The translations under genes and the position numbers were made by a program. 64,000 bases of DNA from Aphis gossypii (Eukaryota > Arthropoda > Insecta > Hemiptera > Aphididae): positions 81,934,604 through 81,998,603 of the forward strand of contig NC_065531.1 of the NCBI RefSeq assembly GCF_020184175.1, read 5' to 3'. Positions 1 through 14,900 of the stretch are shown one piece after another. Below the pieces are notes generated by a model. It was not told the DNA's origin. It ran no database searches and was given only the letters and a program-made list of their open reading frames with translations. Position 1 is the first letter of the stretch, and each line of letters opens with the position of its first letter.

Positions 1-204
1 CATATTTAGTTAATATTTTTAAGTTTAATTTGATTTTTTTGTTCGTAAGTTAAAGTATTAAAACCACTAGTTAATAATATGTCTATTATATTGTCTTTTT
101 GCATTTTTAAAATAATTAGAAATATAACAAATATCAAATAGAAGATAGTATAAAACCCTGTAGTAAACGTGTTATAGTTATAAATTATAAAAATGCATTA
201 AATT

Positions 205-395
205 ATGACAGCGACTAAGAACGGCGCGCGGTACGGCAATTATTGTAGTGAACCCAGTCTCAATAGAGTCTATAATACGCAGCTTATTCTCCCTGCCCCC
301 TCCGGCCCTCCATCAAACCGGCCGTACCATTTTACATGTTATGATTGAGACTGTCGGGCGGCAGTTTCACTGTAACGGCGACCGTCACCGTCATC
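205..395. repeat. GC-rich pocket with inverted repeats
   Basis: This is an isolated GC- and CpG-rich block in AT-rich surroundings. It contains two crossing inverted repeats: GGTACGGC at 230-237 pairs with GCCGTACC at 321-328, and the CAGTCTCAAT part of 253-264 pairs with ATTGAGACTG at 344-353. No reading frame or known family is recognised. It may be the inner part of the same transposon whose end is seen at 630, because both share GAGACT/AGTCTC words, but that link is inference. Confidence 0.4.
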
Positions 396-574
396 GATAA
401 AACTAAAATAGCATTTCTATTAAAATAACTATTTAAAGGTTTTAGACTTGGTTGCTTTCAATTTATAATAATAAACAAAGAAAACGATATAAATTATATA
501 ATATTATATTTTCAATTCGAATAAAAATATTTTTATGCATTATTATTTTAATTAATTATTATTTACAAGTAACT

Positions 575-630
575 GGGTTTTTTTAAGGGGGAGACTCAGT
601 CTCAAAGTCTCCCCTGACGAGCCGCCCCTG
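575..630. mobile_element. hAT-like transposon terminus
   Basis: The stretch ends in ACGAGCCGCCCCTG. Its reverse complement, CAGGGGCGGCTCGT, has the CAGGGG start typical of hAT superfamily terminal repeats. Just inside is a perfect 9-bp stem, GGGGAGACT (588-596) with AGTCTCCCC (606-614), around a 9-nt loop. The next eight bases (631-638) would be the target-site copy. The matching left end was not found, so the element may start before the window or be truncated. Confidence 0.4.
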
Positions 631-1317
631 ATCATAAGTAAATGATATGCTCAATGTCGATAGGCTATTTTGTTTTAGCCGATACTGCATTTAGTTAGTT
701 GAATTTTCAAACTGTACCAATTGAAAAACGATTTAATGTTTCTGTTCAATATTGCTAAAATTGACGTACTAAGTGTAGGTATGTTCAAACATAAGTAGTT
801 ATTATTGTTATAAGTTAAGCCTATGTAGAATTGTAGACTGTATCAAACTCACCCTTTAGGCGTAAAAAATTATTTTTTATAAATTTTTATTTGAGACCTA
901 AGACCTGTTGATGTATAAATTTAAAAAATCGATCACCGGGGAAGCACAGTTAAACACATTAAAAATAATTACACATGTTTTGATTTAAAACATTTCTTTA
1001 ATGATAAAAGAGAGTTCAATTTTGAAATGGGATTCAGCGTGGCGTCCTGGGATATGTATATGGTGATTGGAATTAACAGGTAATAAAAAGGTCAAATTAT
1101 AATTAAATTACTTATTAGTTATTATAAGCCTAAGTAAATAGTAAACGCGAATATTTTAATCTGCAAAATGTGTAAAATAATACGCTAAAATAATACAAAA
1201 ATAACAAAGCATGATTAAGCTATACAGTCTGTTAAATAAAATACAAAAATCATTGCTAACAATGCTAATTATAGTTAAACATAAATAATGTGATAATTTA
1301 TTATGTAATGTATCATG

Positions 1318-1340
1318 GCTTAAATATAATATATTTAAGC
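1318..1340. repeat. 23-nt AT palindrome
   Basis: An 11-bp inverted repeat reads GCTTAAATATA, then one central base, then its complement. The word CATGGCTTAAAT is repeated directly on its left side and again just after it, suggesting local duplication. Confidence 0.6.
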
Positions 1341-4300
1341 TTCATGGCTTAAATGTAATGTAATAGGTACATAAAATTGTGCCGGTATAGTATACTATCG
1401 GTATCTATAAAACTGTTGACCAAGTATTTTCATGAATATTTAATTATTTAATAAATTGATCAAAACTTAGAATTTTTAGAAGATAACGAGAAATTTTTAT
1501 CCTCTTGGGTAATGTTTCTTAAAAATAAAAACAATTTGGACCTAGTTAAGATATATTTCTATAATGTACAGCTTAAAAATTGGATCCGTTACTTAGCAAA
1601 TTTTTTTTTTTATTATTATTAAAAATAAAACATAAAAATATTACTATAAGCAAATAGATTAACAATATTATAGTGACTTTGAAGACTTGTGAATGGAAGC
1701 TATCCAGTGATAGGACCCTTTTTACAAATTTTAACTACTTTTTTTAAAACTTTATTTTAGAAACAAACAATCTGTAGTATTTAATTTACAATTGACCTGT
1801 ATGCTGATATATATAAAATGCATTTTTTTTATACAAACGCATGATAAATAAGCTTCCTATCGGTGATGCTTTTTATTGAACTATTTAAAAATTAGATTTT
1901 TTACAAACTAGGTACACACCGTTCTTACGAATATACTTAAATATCTATGTATTTATCATGTGAGAATTCACTATTTTTAATAAAACTAAATATTGCACCA
2001 ACATTTTTATACGTTTAAACTGCTTAATAGTTTACAAATAAAATAACGGTTCTCTTATAAGTTTATATCACCACATATGGTCATAATCATAGTCAAAGTC
2101 ATATAATTATAGTATACACTAAATATTTAAATATATACTTATTATTTATTCTTTATTTGTTTTAAAAGTTCATAATTTATTGATAGCATTGTGAAAAATA
2201 TATCAAGTCACACATTTATTTTTACTTAATAATAATAATAAATAATTTTTAGAAGTATAGGTTATACCATTGATTTTAGAACAGATATATCTATATGGTA
2301 ATACTAATGTAAAATCGAAACAAAAACTTGGAAAAATATTTTTATTTTTTTACTTATATATAAAAAATGTCTAAGATCATTAATTCCACAATTGTAATTT
2401 GATTTGATTCAATTTTCCCTTGTTGATTTGACTTCAGAAAATGATTCAATTACCCTAATAGTTCAAGATTAATGGAATCAAGGACAAAATTACTTATTGT
2501 TTACAATAGAGTGGAATATTATACGCGTATATAGGTAACTAAATAGTAAATATTAAGTATCTTTGTGAATTTCGACAAAACATTTAAAGTTTATAAGATG
2601 AGACGAATACCTTACAATAATATTAAAACATATCATTTTTCGTCTTAGAAAAGTAGATTTTTAACTTATTTAATATTTCCATAGCGTCAATACTGAATTC
2701 GACAAAACGACAGTTTGTCTTTTTAAAAGGAACACGTTGTGTAATTCATGTGTACGTACGGCACCTGTATACGTATATAATAATATATGCAAAGCGTATT
2801 TTGATTGTTATGGTCCACCGCGAGAGTGCGATGCAGGGGTTAAGAAGACGCCTTTGGGAAAACTTAATATACAATACCGCCAAATCGCATGTATGCCCTA
2901 TAATATTGTTATTATGTGGGTAAAGTTGCGAATGTATATAGTATGCCGCGATGTATATTACACGATTACATAGGCATGGCGTGCAGCAATGAGTAGGTAC
3001 ATAAATTTACGACGAATTTTGAGGAAGATCTTTGAGATATTACAATACTATTTGTATACCACCTCTGAGATTGTATGATCTATTAGCGGGCAGAGTATGT
3101 TATTGACTCGGTATAGATATCGCGATTGTATACGCCGTGCACTTGTGCGGAATATTACTTAGAATTGTCACAAAATGTAAAAATATAACAATAGTTTGAT
3201 TAAACGAATACGAAAAAAAAATGTGATTATAAAAATATCATAAAACCGAATGAAAACCCGATCGACTTAGACCTCGGGGTGTTTCCAGATGGCCTAGTTG
3301 GGATAATTTAAAGTTATATTTTAATTCTTTCTATATAGTTATAAATTTTCAGGTTTTATCTGTTTGAATGACAAAAGCATATATATATATATATAGCATT
3401 GAAATTCTCATAAAAAATTCTGTTTCGTAGTATGGAATTAAAAGACTTGTAAGATGACACAATGTCATTAAAATAAGTGAAACTTAAGAAAATATATCGT
3501 TAAAAAATGTTAAAAAAAACAACTTAATTAATAATAAAAATATCGCTTTCTAGTTTATAATGGGTACTAAAATTATGTAAACTCTATGTTCTTGTATGTA
3601 GTAATCGGTAACTAATTATGTCCAGGAATGTTTTGTAAATTTTTGGGGGATTAGTAGCTAGGTATACTAATTATTATTATATTAATTTTTTTTTTTATTT
3701 AATAAGTACAACACACGACGCCGATTGGATATCGGAATTCAAGTTATGTTACAGGAAAATCGTCTATACATTTCAATATTCGTATAGATATATTTACAAT
3801 ATCAAATTTTTGCTTATTTTTATTCAATAGTACAATAGTACCTAGGTTATTATAATAATATGTATCATATTACAATATTTATTTGTAAGATTCGATTTTT
3901 TTTTTTTCAAATTCTATAATTACAATAATATTGTATTACAACAATACACCATTCTATATTGAAATTTGACTTTATACGTGTTATCATTACTATTATTACA
4001 ATATCAAGATTTATTGTTCGCGTCTTTGCGTCGTTCCCAGCTGCTGCAGTAGGCGGGCTCGAGCGTTCGCGAAATCAGATATATAATATTATACTATGCT
4101 ATAATACGCCATGTCCCGTGGTCCCAAAACGCCACCGACATCGACAGGCTTTAAATTGATATATGTGTATTACGATGCGACCGTATAATAATATTATTAT
4201 GCTATTCTGTTATTATTATTAGATATTTACCCACTATGAAACACGGAGAGAAAGACTAATTAATAATAAACTAATAACTTAAAAATAATAATAAAAAAAA

Positions 4301-5374
4301 AAACACAACTGACGAATAATGAATCTATCGACAAAAAAAAAAATTATTTATTTTTTATTTGATATTATATTATCTTGATATTTTCATCTACTTATGATTT
4401 AACGGGCCAAAATGAAAAAAAAATATATATTTCTTTGGTATTTTAATCTTAAACATATAATTGATTGGTTCTGATGATATCAAATATTTTAATTCCTTTT
4501 TTTTTAAATACGTAGATGTACGCTAAGTATATTATTATGATAATATACGTATATTTAAATAAATTATTAAATTATATCTGTTTAGAGATGATGAACAAGC
4601 GACGTTTGGCTTAACTAGATCACACGCCAAGCCGTAGTGAGGAAAATTTCCCAAAGTATTTATATTGCACGTGCTAAAAAGTTGATCGTATCAAAATTTA
4701 ACTCGAGAAAAATAAATATAAATATTTTAAAACGAATTATTGAAGTGAATAATGTAACAATAATGTGCATTATTCATTGAAAGTTAGTTTTAAAATAATT
4801 TTCTTTCTATTCTTGATTTTTCTTTTCAAACTCTTTTTTTTTAATAAAAATATATAATAATTTAATACATCTATAAGTTTACAACAACTTGGTTTAAGCA
4901 AACTGCTCATAATGCCGGTTATCAAAAGACACAGTTTTTTTTTAATTTTAAATAAAAAAATGAATAATCTGATATGAGAATATCACTGATTTTGATTACT
5001 ATGTGTGCAGCTATAGTGAAAGGTTATTTGCATGGAATGCAATAATAATTGTTTCTGATTTAAATTTTTTATACAAATATCATATTAACATAATCACAAT
5101 AAAAAATTATTATGTATAATATAATATTAAATTGATTGGCCGGCGCAACGTATAGGCAATTCGGGTACATGTAAGCGTAGGAATTGACCGTAAACGATCA
5201 AAGTGGTTTCCTTTGGTGTAAAAATATAATAATGTGTTTTTAAACGTGAATATTAGTTTAATATGACGAGATAAATATACTTGTTTCAGTAGCACTAACT
5301 ATAGATTTGGAAGTGGTAATTCATAAAATTATCACACAATTACATAAATACATTATACATATTATTCATTAATT

Positions 5375-5940
5375 TAGGGCCCGGAACTTAATGCATTAGC
5401 ATATTTTTTTTATAATGCTCACATTTAATGCTCGTCTATACAGAAATGTGATTCATGAAGTATAGAATTTAATGGTACAATTTTTATTTTGAATTTTTAG
5501 AGAATTTTATGTTTTACGGTCATGTTTTAGTATTTTTGGTGCATTTTATTTATTTTTGTACTTTTTTTTTTACATAAATTTGCATTTTTCTTATTAAAAG
5601 TTACATTTTAATGTAACACATGCAGTTTCCATTAGCTTGTCGATTATCAACGTGCATTATTATTTTTTTTTTGTCGCGATCTACGATATTCAATAATTTG
5701 TAGTATTTTTTAATATATATAGTTTTATTTAGTTAAATAAAAATAATTTTATAATAAATAAAAGAATAATAATTTAATATAATAATTTAAATATTTTAAT
5801 TTTTGTAATATCTATTTATCAATTTTTACCGTAAAATATACATTTTCAATATAATTTTTTCGTGTCATTTTTTAACATTTTTATGTCATTTTATGTTTTT
5901 TTTTTTTATATATTTTTTGATCATCAAGTTCCGGGCCCTA
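5375..5940. mobile_element. non-autonomous hAT-like MITE, 566 bp
   Basis: The left end reads TAGGGCCCGGAACTTAATG. The right end, reverse-complemented, reads TAGGGCCCGGAACTTGATG. That is a perfect 15-bp terminal inverted repeat with continuing similarity. The flanks, TTCATTAAT(T) on the left and TTCATAAT on the right, look like an 8-bp target-site duplication that has drifted by an insertion. The interior is T-rich, has no transposase frame and repeats words such as AATGCTCA and ATTTAATGCTC. TAG/CAG-type ends plus an 8-bp target site point to hAT. Because there is no transposase, mobilisation would have needed an enzyme supplied elsewhere. Confidence 0.7.
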
Positions 5941-8900
5941 TTCATAATAATATTCACTTTTAAATTAATTTAAATGCTTTAAGTTTTTTTTTAAAAATGT
6001 TTTAATTATAATTTATTATAAATGTGAGTCGATATCGACAGTATTTTAAGAGTATTGAAAAATTAGTGTAAAATCAAATTAAGAGTTGAAAGGCCAATTA
6101 GGTAAATCATTATTCTGTTATAAAATTTAATTTAATTCAATTGAATCTGAGGTATGATTGTTGTCAAAAGTGTCCATATTACCAACTTAAATAATTATTC
6201 GACTGAAAACTCTAATTATTTTTAAAATTTTAAATACGTTAAATAATATATTGTGTACGACGAAAGGTCTTAAATGTCGACTATAAAACAATTGTTTGAT
6301 TTATCTATGTGTCTATTACAATTATAATTTTAAAAAAATGGGTGTATTATTAATCTATTGTTATAATATATTATCCATTATAGCTATGCATTAGTAATAT
6401 TTAGTATTATTTTCCAAAAATGATAATATTATACAGTGAGGTTATGGATTAATAAAAATAAATGGAAGACTTAATGGTAGGCAAGAAAAAAACGAATTGA
6501 TTTTTGAACGCTCAGAAGATCTATAAAAAAACGTCTAAAGAAAACCTCACGAATGGCGTTTATTAAATGTCGGAATTTATGTACACTAAAGTGCCAACAA
6601 ATCACTAAAAAAATAATATCCCAAGAGGATTATATTGCATGTAACATAAACATATCTTCCGAATACATATATATATATATACAAAGATCCAAAGAGGTAC
6701 ATTTAAAATGCTATATACATTCATATTATCTGAATTTCGGTCATGTTGAAAAACAAAAAGTTTTTGTTCAGTCCAAAACACTTATTAAAAGTTATAAAGC
6801 TATTTTTTCGTAAAAGATTTTGATATTTTCTATATATATATATTTTCATTACAGTCATTTTTAGATTTTTACTAACTTAGCAGCAGCCGGCCAGTTATAT
6901 AATTTTCACCATCATAATTTTAAACGGAATACTTTTGAAAAAAAAAATTGTAGTGTAATATGTATAGTGTATTTGAAACGTTGGATCAATAGTTTTTTTT
7001 TATTTATAGGAATTTCAAGTTTAGATAAGGGAAGTGAAAAGTGTACGATACATTTCACGGTATTTTACACTAGTCTAAACTTTAAAAGCTCATAAATACA
7101 TTTTTTCAATCTTACGAAAATTGACAGAGTATGTTAAATTTTAGTTTGTTTTGTATAATATACGTTATACATTAAACCATACATATAGTTGTAATATTAT
7201 GACGTGTATAGGTGCATGGCGTGCATATATTGTTGTGACGCAGTAACGACGGCTTGGAGAGGTATCGCACGTTTAATTTCCGCATTAACGTAATAATAAC
7301 AATACAACATTATACGTTTTATGCGAACCCGAAGAGCACTTTGAAATTATTACTTTTACAGCGACGATGTATTATTGATCACAAGGGAACCCTTCAAAGC
7401 AATATTTATAATTTACTCACATTTAATAATTTAAAACGATGACGTGTATATAGATGTCATTAGTGGCTAAAAGCTTTTCAATGCTTCGTTGGTTTCTGTT
7501 CACGCCTTGATTATAATGAGTATATAAGTAAAATACGTATATAACAACACCGCGAGAATAAGATTATAAACTGGTGCGCGAGTAACTTCGACAGTGACTC
7601 ACCTGAACAATATGTGCATCCATTTCGATTGAATATACTATATAGTGGCTGCAGGTTCAGTCTTATTATTAAATTGTCCTCTTTTCAGTGCTTAGCCATT
7701 CTTTAAAAATGTTGGTCGATACTTCAACATCACACAACCTATATTCAATTTATACCAGTTTTCTTTGAATTGTCTATATCTCAAGCCTTCATTTTCTACC
7801 CGCATCTAGCCGTCTTTATCTCAGCCTGACACCTGTACTTTTCCCTTGAGGTACCTAACCATTATTAAAAACCTGCTCTTAGTGGTTCATTTTATTTTCA
7901 ACACACACTATATAGACAAACCACTGAGTCCTTTAGTCTTCAATAAAGATAGTTGCCTCATATTCATCAACTTATATAGTCATATTATATCTCCTTTATA
8001 AACATACTGAAGTTTTATTAAGTATTGTTTCACAGATATTTCACCAAATTTTATATTTTAAATTATTCAAATTCCTTTTGTTTATGCTCGACGTTGTTTG
8101 CAGTCCACACACACATACATTAGAGTATGTCTTATTACAATAATAAATATAGTCTATTTTTTGTTTTTTATACAACATTTTAGTATTAAAGAATTTTGTT
8201 GACACATAAAATGTTTTCTCAGATTTATTTAATCAAATGTTTACGTATTTCTTATTTCTTACTCTTATTATTCATTTTTTAATACTTAGAATTGTGGCAA
8301 AATATTTTTACTATTTTCAATCATAATTCTTGTCATATTTTTGTTCTTTCATAGCTGTTGATAAATTTTATTATTTTGATTTAAATAATTGCATTGCTCC
8401 ACTATTTTACCTTTCTGGCTTTAGTTTTCAGTATCATTGCTGCATTTTTTATGTCGTTCAGTGTCTCACCCAGAATGTATCGTTATCCATGCGAAGCCGA
8501 TAATTTACGTGCTATGATTAATTGATAGTTTGTTGTAAATATCTTCTACATCACATACAGGATTTTTTAGAGGAGGTTTGAACAATTTATGCTTACATAT
8601 TTTAAATTTCGATGAACTGGGAAAAAGAGTTACTTCATTTCGAACATCAATTATTGTAAAATAATTATTAAATTGTTTATTTTAAGTTATCAAGGAGAAC
8701 GTGTTCAGTTTGGTTTTATTTTATACCCAAGTCATTATTTGCTTAACCACGTCTAAATAAAATAGCATTATACAGCGGCGTTTGAAATCCCTATAGCCTT
8801 GGTAGATAAAAAAAAATCCCGGTATAAAAATGAATACAATTAGTATGTTTAAATTATAGCAGTGGCAAAACAATAACAAATATATATTTTTATTATGCAT

Positions 8901-11900
8901 AATAATTCAATAATATTTTAAAATATGATTATTTCAGAAATAATAAAAAAAATACGTAAATAAATTAATCAATGACACAAATAAATGAGAAAAAAGTATA
9001 CAGTTATCCAAATAATAAAATACCATGTGTTTGTGTTGTTATACTCGGGGTATAGCAATACTTAGGGGTGTTGGATGAACGATAATAATTGTTATAATTG
9101 CAGGGTGTTAATAATGCGTATTAATATTTTTCCAATAAAATAATGACACGCAATTTTATGGATTTGTATGTTATAGTCATTATTGTTAATCAACTTCGGA
9201 AAACTAATAAATAGTACCAGCAGCTGTTTGGGTAATTAATAATTAACCACACACCTATAAATAATTACTGAAATTATGTTCTTTTTACAGTCTTATTTAA
9301 ACATAACTTGATAATTTAACTGAATAGATTTAAAAATTTAAAAATCACGTGAGTATGATATTAGAAATGAATAGTAGATATATGTATATTATTACGATAA
9401 TAATGGGCCTGATAACAGTGGTAAAAAAATGTGTGTTAGCATCAAGGGCCGAGAAATGCACGCCGGAGAATAAAAATTGTATTACGTTGTTACTCGCGCT
9501 GGTAAAGAATATTGGATTCTGATATAATATATAAATATATATAATGTACCACCCACTCGGCGTTTGTCTTCTAAAATTCAATTACACTATAAACTTGGAA
9601 AAAGAAAAAATTATTACACCTTTTGAACCGTAAAAATATAATATATTATTTACATTCACAAAGATTTTTTTTATGAGTTTACGCCGTTTATTAAATCGCT
9701 GTTGTTATCGACCGTCGTATCGCGGGCATGAGCGGTTAATCCATTATGCAACAGGTATTAATGTATACGCCCGCGTGTTAATATATAATATATTAATATA
9801 AATATTATGTATAAATATGATATAAGCGTGTGAATGTGTGATGTGTGCTCGGTCGCTAGAAAAACGCAATAAATAATACTTTTTTTGCTGAAAAAAAAAT
9901 GACGTGTTATATACACCTACACATCTAATAGGGTGCATTATTTACGCGAATATAGAAGAACGTAAGTGACGACCAACCATGAAAATATGACGCACAAGGT
10001 AATTCGGGCTGCGTGTAAAGCTTATAGTGAAAACTAACATTTTATGATAAACCATCTCTATATAAATTCACCGCCAACGCCACTTGAAAGTTAGGTCATC
10101 GTGGTGCGCTCATAAACAAGTATATAAACACGTCATACTTAACTATTAATATTTAAATTTAAAATTGTTTGTTTGACAACTATAATATCTACCACGTTGT
10201 TTGTACAACACTACAAAAGTACCTAACCAGAATTAAAGTATTTAAGGAACGTTAAACAAAACTGTGTCAAGACGTGAGACGAACAATGAAAATCAATAAC
10301 TTATCTACCTTTATATTAGGTAGCCTGTAATAAACATAATATTATGGTTCTAAAAATTTTTCGGTAGTCGTTAGGGCGAATTTTATAATTTTAACCAAAA
10401 ATGTTAATGGTCTGTTTGAACGACCATAATATTTATACCGTTTGGACGAATAAAATTATTTTTACCTGCGTGAGCGATATGAATTTTGATGAGCATATGG
10501 TTTTATTTTATTAAATTATTTATTTATATTTTTTAATATTATAATAATATATGTTACTTTGTAGCAATATAAATATTATATGTATAAATCAATAATTTAT
10601 CTATAGACTTATATTCATATTTATTCATACTGCAAAAGGTAATTTTGTGGAATAAACCCTCTCTAAAATGGCATATAAGTAACCACATTTTGGATCGATT
10701 TACCCAAACGGTCTTGTCCAACAAAATACGTGATATAATATGCCGAGTTACTGTCTTTTCTGCCGAAATTGGTAGGCATAAAGCGTAATAACGAAGATCA
10801 TATTCATAATGAATAATAGGATAATATCATAAACTGGAATAATTGAACGTTTTAATTTAAATTATTTTATAATTCAAATAATCGAAACGTACATCGTTAA
10901 CCATTTTTAAATTGTTTAATTCCGTAACCGTTAGTGAATTAAAGAAACATCCTGCATACATACGAATCGAGTTCGACTTAAATTTGTATTGTTATAATAT
11001 TCTTTATATATATATATATAGGTATTTATATTTTTTTCAAGAATAAATTATTTAAATTAAATTAAATATATTTAAAATATAATTATTTGCATTCGCAAAA
11101 AAATATTATAATGTTATTATAAATGTATACTGTACAGCATAATGGGCATTTTGAGAGTAGTAATTATTAGCACTACAATATTATGACAATATTCTAATCG
11201 CATAGCTTAGATTTTTATGATATTTGTGCATGTACATTTATAGCAACAATAGAAATTTAAAAACGATTCAAGAGCATTATTCATTCACGTCTTTCAATAC
11301 CTACCGTGGGAAACAACACCCAGGCCTAAGACGTTTCTGCAGGTTTACAATACTGTACTATTCTTATGATGCATGTATAATAGAGTGTAAATAGCATACG
11401 ATTTATAATAGTATACATTATTTATTTGAAATAAATCCGAATCACTTTACTAAACTCAAGTAACTTTGCCCAGGTGGGCGGATTAGGTGACACGTTTTAA
11501 TTACCATGTCTCAATTAGCCGACTGTCGCACTATGCCATTTATAAATTTATTAATTCACAGAACTATAAATAACCATTGACGGGTAACATAAACAACATT
11601 CGTGGTACGTATTGTTTCTGTGATTTATTCTGTACAGATAAAAAATTACACACAATATCATTACCCGAGAGAAAAATTATTCGGACATTATACTCGTAGT
11701 ATGCAAATGTTATCAATTAAGTATAAATGTATAATAATATCATAATAATTGATTCGTCATTCAAAATATAAGAGTATCGACATCATAAGTACACAAATGC
11801 TTCAAAACGACTGAAAAATTCGAGAATAATCAGTATAGTTATTCAAGTATTATACAGAATTGACGATATCTGGAACGTTTCGGTGTGGGTATAATAATAT

Positions 11901-14900
11901 CTCACTTTAAGGAACCAGTATATTTTTTTTACGCTAAGCTAAGTTGATAGGTCTACATATTATTATATACCTGATATTAAATTCTGTTTATATTTATTCA
12001 AAATAAACCTTTTTTTTCTATACCGAGAGTTTTCTGAACTAAGTTAATCTCGCTGAAGTAATGCACGAATGGCATTATAGTTTAAGTCCATAGAAAGTTG
12101 TGGACGTAAAATATATTCATAAATTCACTTCGTAGAAGTTGATACAGATATTCTATGTCTTTTGAGATTCTTTTTTTTTCTAAACGCTTTTATGTTCTTG
12201 ATCGATTTTTTGCGACATCTCATACTTTCAATTAAGATAATGTGATATTATACACACAGATATTATGAATTATTTTAAAATAATATAAAAAATAAAATTT
12301 ATGTAAAACCATTGAATTGTAAAGATAAAAAAATATTTTATAAAAAACAATACAATTGCCCTCGACATACTCAACAGCTGCATTTCAAACCCACGGTGGA
12401 AACGTATAATTTATTAAGTTTACTTAACGATAATATTTTTTATTCGATTCACGTACCAATATTTTATTATAGTTGTTTATACGTGATAGTTCTTATGTAT
12501 CATACGGTGTTGACGAAATAACTGTTGATAAAAGGTTTGATCTAGTAATAACAGCATTAAAGTTCTGTTTGTTGTCAAATTATTATCATTGTTGACTGCA
12601 TTTATTGATGTGGAAGATCGAACAAACGGATACTGACGTGACTATCCGACAACCTCGACAATAATATGAAATAAAGTGACAAGTAAATGGCTGCGTAAGT
12701 CACGATACTTATGAAATGTATCGCTACGACACCCGTCACACTATCAGCACGCAATAACTTATGCCCTCACTTCTATCATGTATTACAAATAACGATAAAA
12801 TGTAAATATACATTAGCTGATTTAGCAGATACTTTCACCTTCAGTATTTCATTTTATAGTTGATTATTAATTCAAATTTTCTATTTTTTAGAAAACAAGT
12901 ACCAAAGATCATATTTTAAAATATGACTTAATGCACATATAAAGTAATTGCATTTTAATTGTCATTCAAGGAGTGACTTTTTGTGATAAAACCACTATTT
13001 TTTAAACGAAAATTATTTTTTCTGTAACCTAACCTTACCTAACGAATATTCTATATTATTATGTACCCATTGCAATAACTATTAATTAACTGACGAGGAC
13101 AAAATGTAGGTATGTGATATAGGTCGTATAAAATTTATATTGTCTTATGGTAAACTAGTAACTATTATACAATGGTGGTGGCTGGCATGTAGATTATAGC
13201 CCATATTATGGTCAAAGGATAATTTAAATTTTCATAAATTTTATCTAAAAATATTATACTGTTCGGTTGCACGCATCACTGCTCGTTAGTAATTAATTAG
13301 TTGTTATACGTTTATTGTATTCGTTAGTATATATTATTTGATTTCAAACAATAATATTACATTATTAGATATTTGTTTCATCAGCTAAGAATTTATATTA
13401 ATAAAGCGTAGAGAAGTTAGACACGACAATTACGATAGCACGTACCCCATGTTTAGAAATCTCATAAATTCTTCGACTAGTTAAATTAAAAAATATTTGT
13501 ATTTATGTTATATTATGCGCGCATATTAAAATAAACGTGAAAAAATATAACGAAGTAAATTTGTTATTTTCGCCGTCAAATTAAATAAAACTAGGAGTTA
13601 TAACGAAAATACGTTTAACTATCAATAATGACGCGATCAATGAAGCTCTGCTACTAATCAGAAATTCTTCTTTTACTGTTAAAAATAATTATGACGATCA
13701 TCGATTACTAGTTCCGTAAAAAGTGCGATTTGTAAACGTTCGCTGCTGCATACCACGAATACTGTTGATACTGAAAATCGCAATTTCAGGATATTTTATA
13801 CACTACAATTTATCGACTAGTATAGCCACTCGACGACGGTGCTGTACTTACTCTAATAATACATGATGTGTATCACGTATGTAGTATGCGATGAGCATTA
13901 TTCCATTGTTCTTGTAATTAACACACATGAATTTAGATTATAACTCAATAATCGAATTTTATGTTCATAAACACATGTACGCATAATGTACGTCGTACCG
14001 CACGCATATTATATCATAGTTAATACGGTATATTATATTATGTAGTCATAATGGGCCGAACATGAATCGAACCATCATACTCCGCAATCCGATTCAAGTA
14101 CTCAGCGATATCATTAAGCATTTATTTTATCCAACAAACGTCAAATAGAAATGGGAACGTTAATGTTTTATGATGACATAATATATTAATACAATATAAT
14201 ATTACTATTAAATTATAAACGGGTGAAGTGAATAGCTGAAAGTTATTTTTTTTTCTGGGAAGACATACGCGTAAATATAATATAATATTACACTGCGTGC
14301 TTAAACTTCGTCGACGACGTTATCACAATTCGTAAAAAAAAATTATCACGCACGTTGTAATTATAAAATACGTTTTCACTTTTTTTTTTTATTATTATTA
14401 TTGTTAATAACCTACTTTGAATCAATCGGCCTTGAAGTTCAAGTAGTTTTAAAATGAAAAATATTAATTCACTGTTTTGTTTTCTATGTAAAAGGCGACC
14501 TTTTGACGTCGAACAACGGTGATAATATAATAATGTGCTTATATTATGTAAAAAAAAGTTGAAATGAGCAATTACCAATTAAATTAAAAGTTTTAATTTT
14601 AATTTATGCCTGTAGTAAATTATTAGGTGCGTTGAAGTCTGCTTGTAAAAATGACGACAGTTAAAATGGACTTGAGATAATTGTTATTATCGAGTCAGCT
14701 ATAAGTATATGCGTGCAGGTCGATCGCGTTAATAATGTTTTAGTTGTTTCGAATAACAAACTTCAATAACGATTGCAGTTAATCTGTAGTAAAATAATAA
14801 TAGTAATAATAATAATCATTATTAACAACTAAAATTATTATTGTCATTCGTGTATGTATCGTAATATAGTTTTGCGAGCTTGTTAAAACTTATGTACGGC

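Larger units (their letters stand above)
1..5374. other. AT-rich non-coding region
   Basis: No credible gene is seen. The stretch holds poly-A and poly-T runs, AATATTATA-type words and a short AT dinucleotide run near 3379-3397. Small pockets of higher GC near 2800-2880, 3260-3300 and 4020-4080 give only short frames without splice-like borders. The GC pocket, transposon end and palindrome at the left are listed separately. Confidence 0.6.

Noticed and set aside
2737..2973. 78-residue Cys-containing frame
   Set aside because: It starts at a non-ATG codon, has no signal peptide or splice-like borders, and its length is within chance for this composition.
7580..8540. Pyrimidine-rich block resembling antisense of an old coding element
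   Set aside because: Minus-strand translation is broken by many stops and matches no family that can be named.
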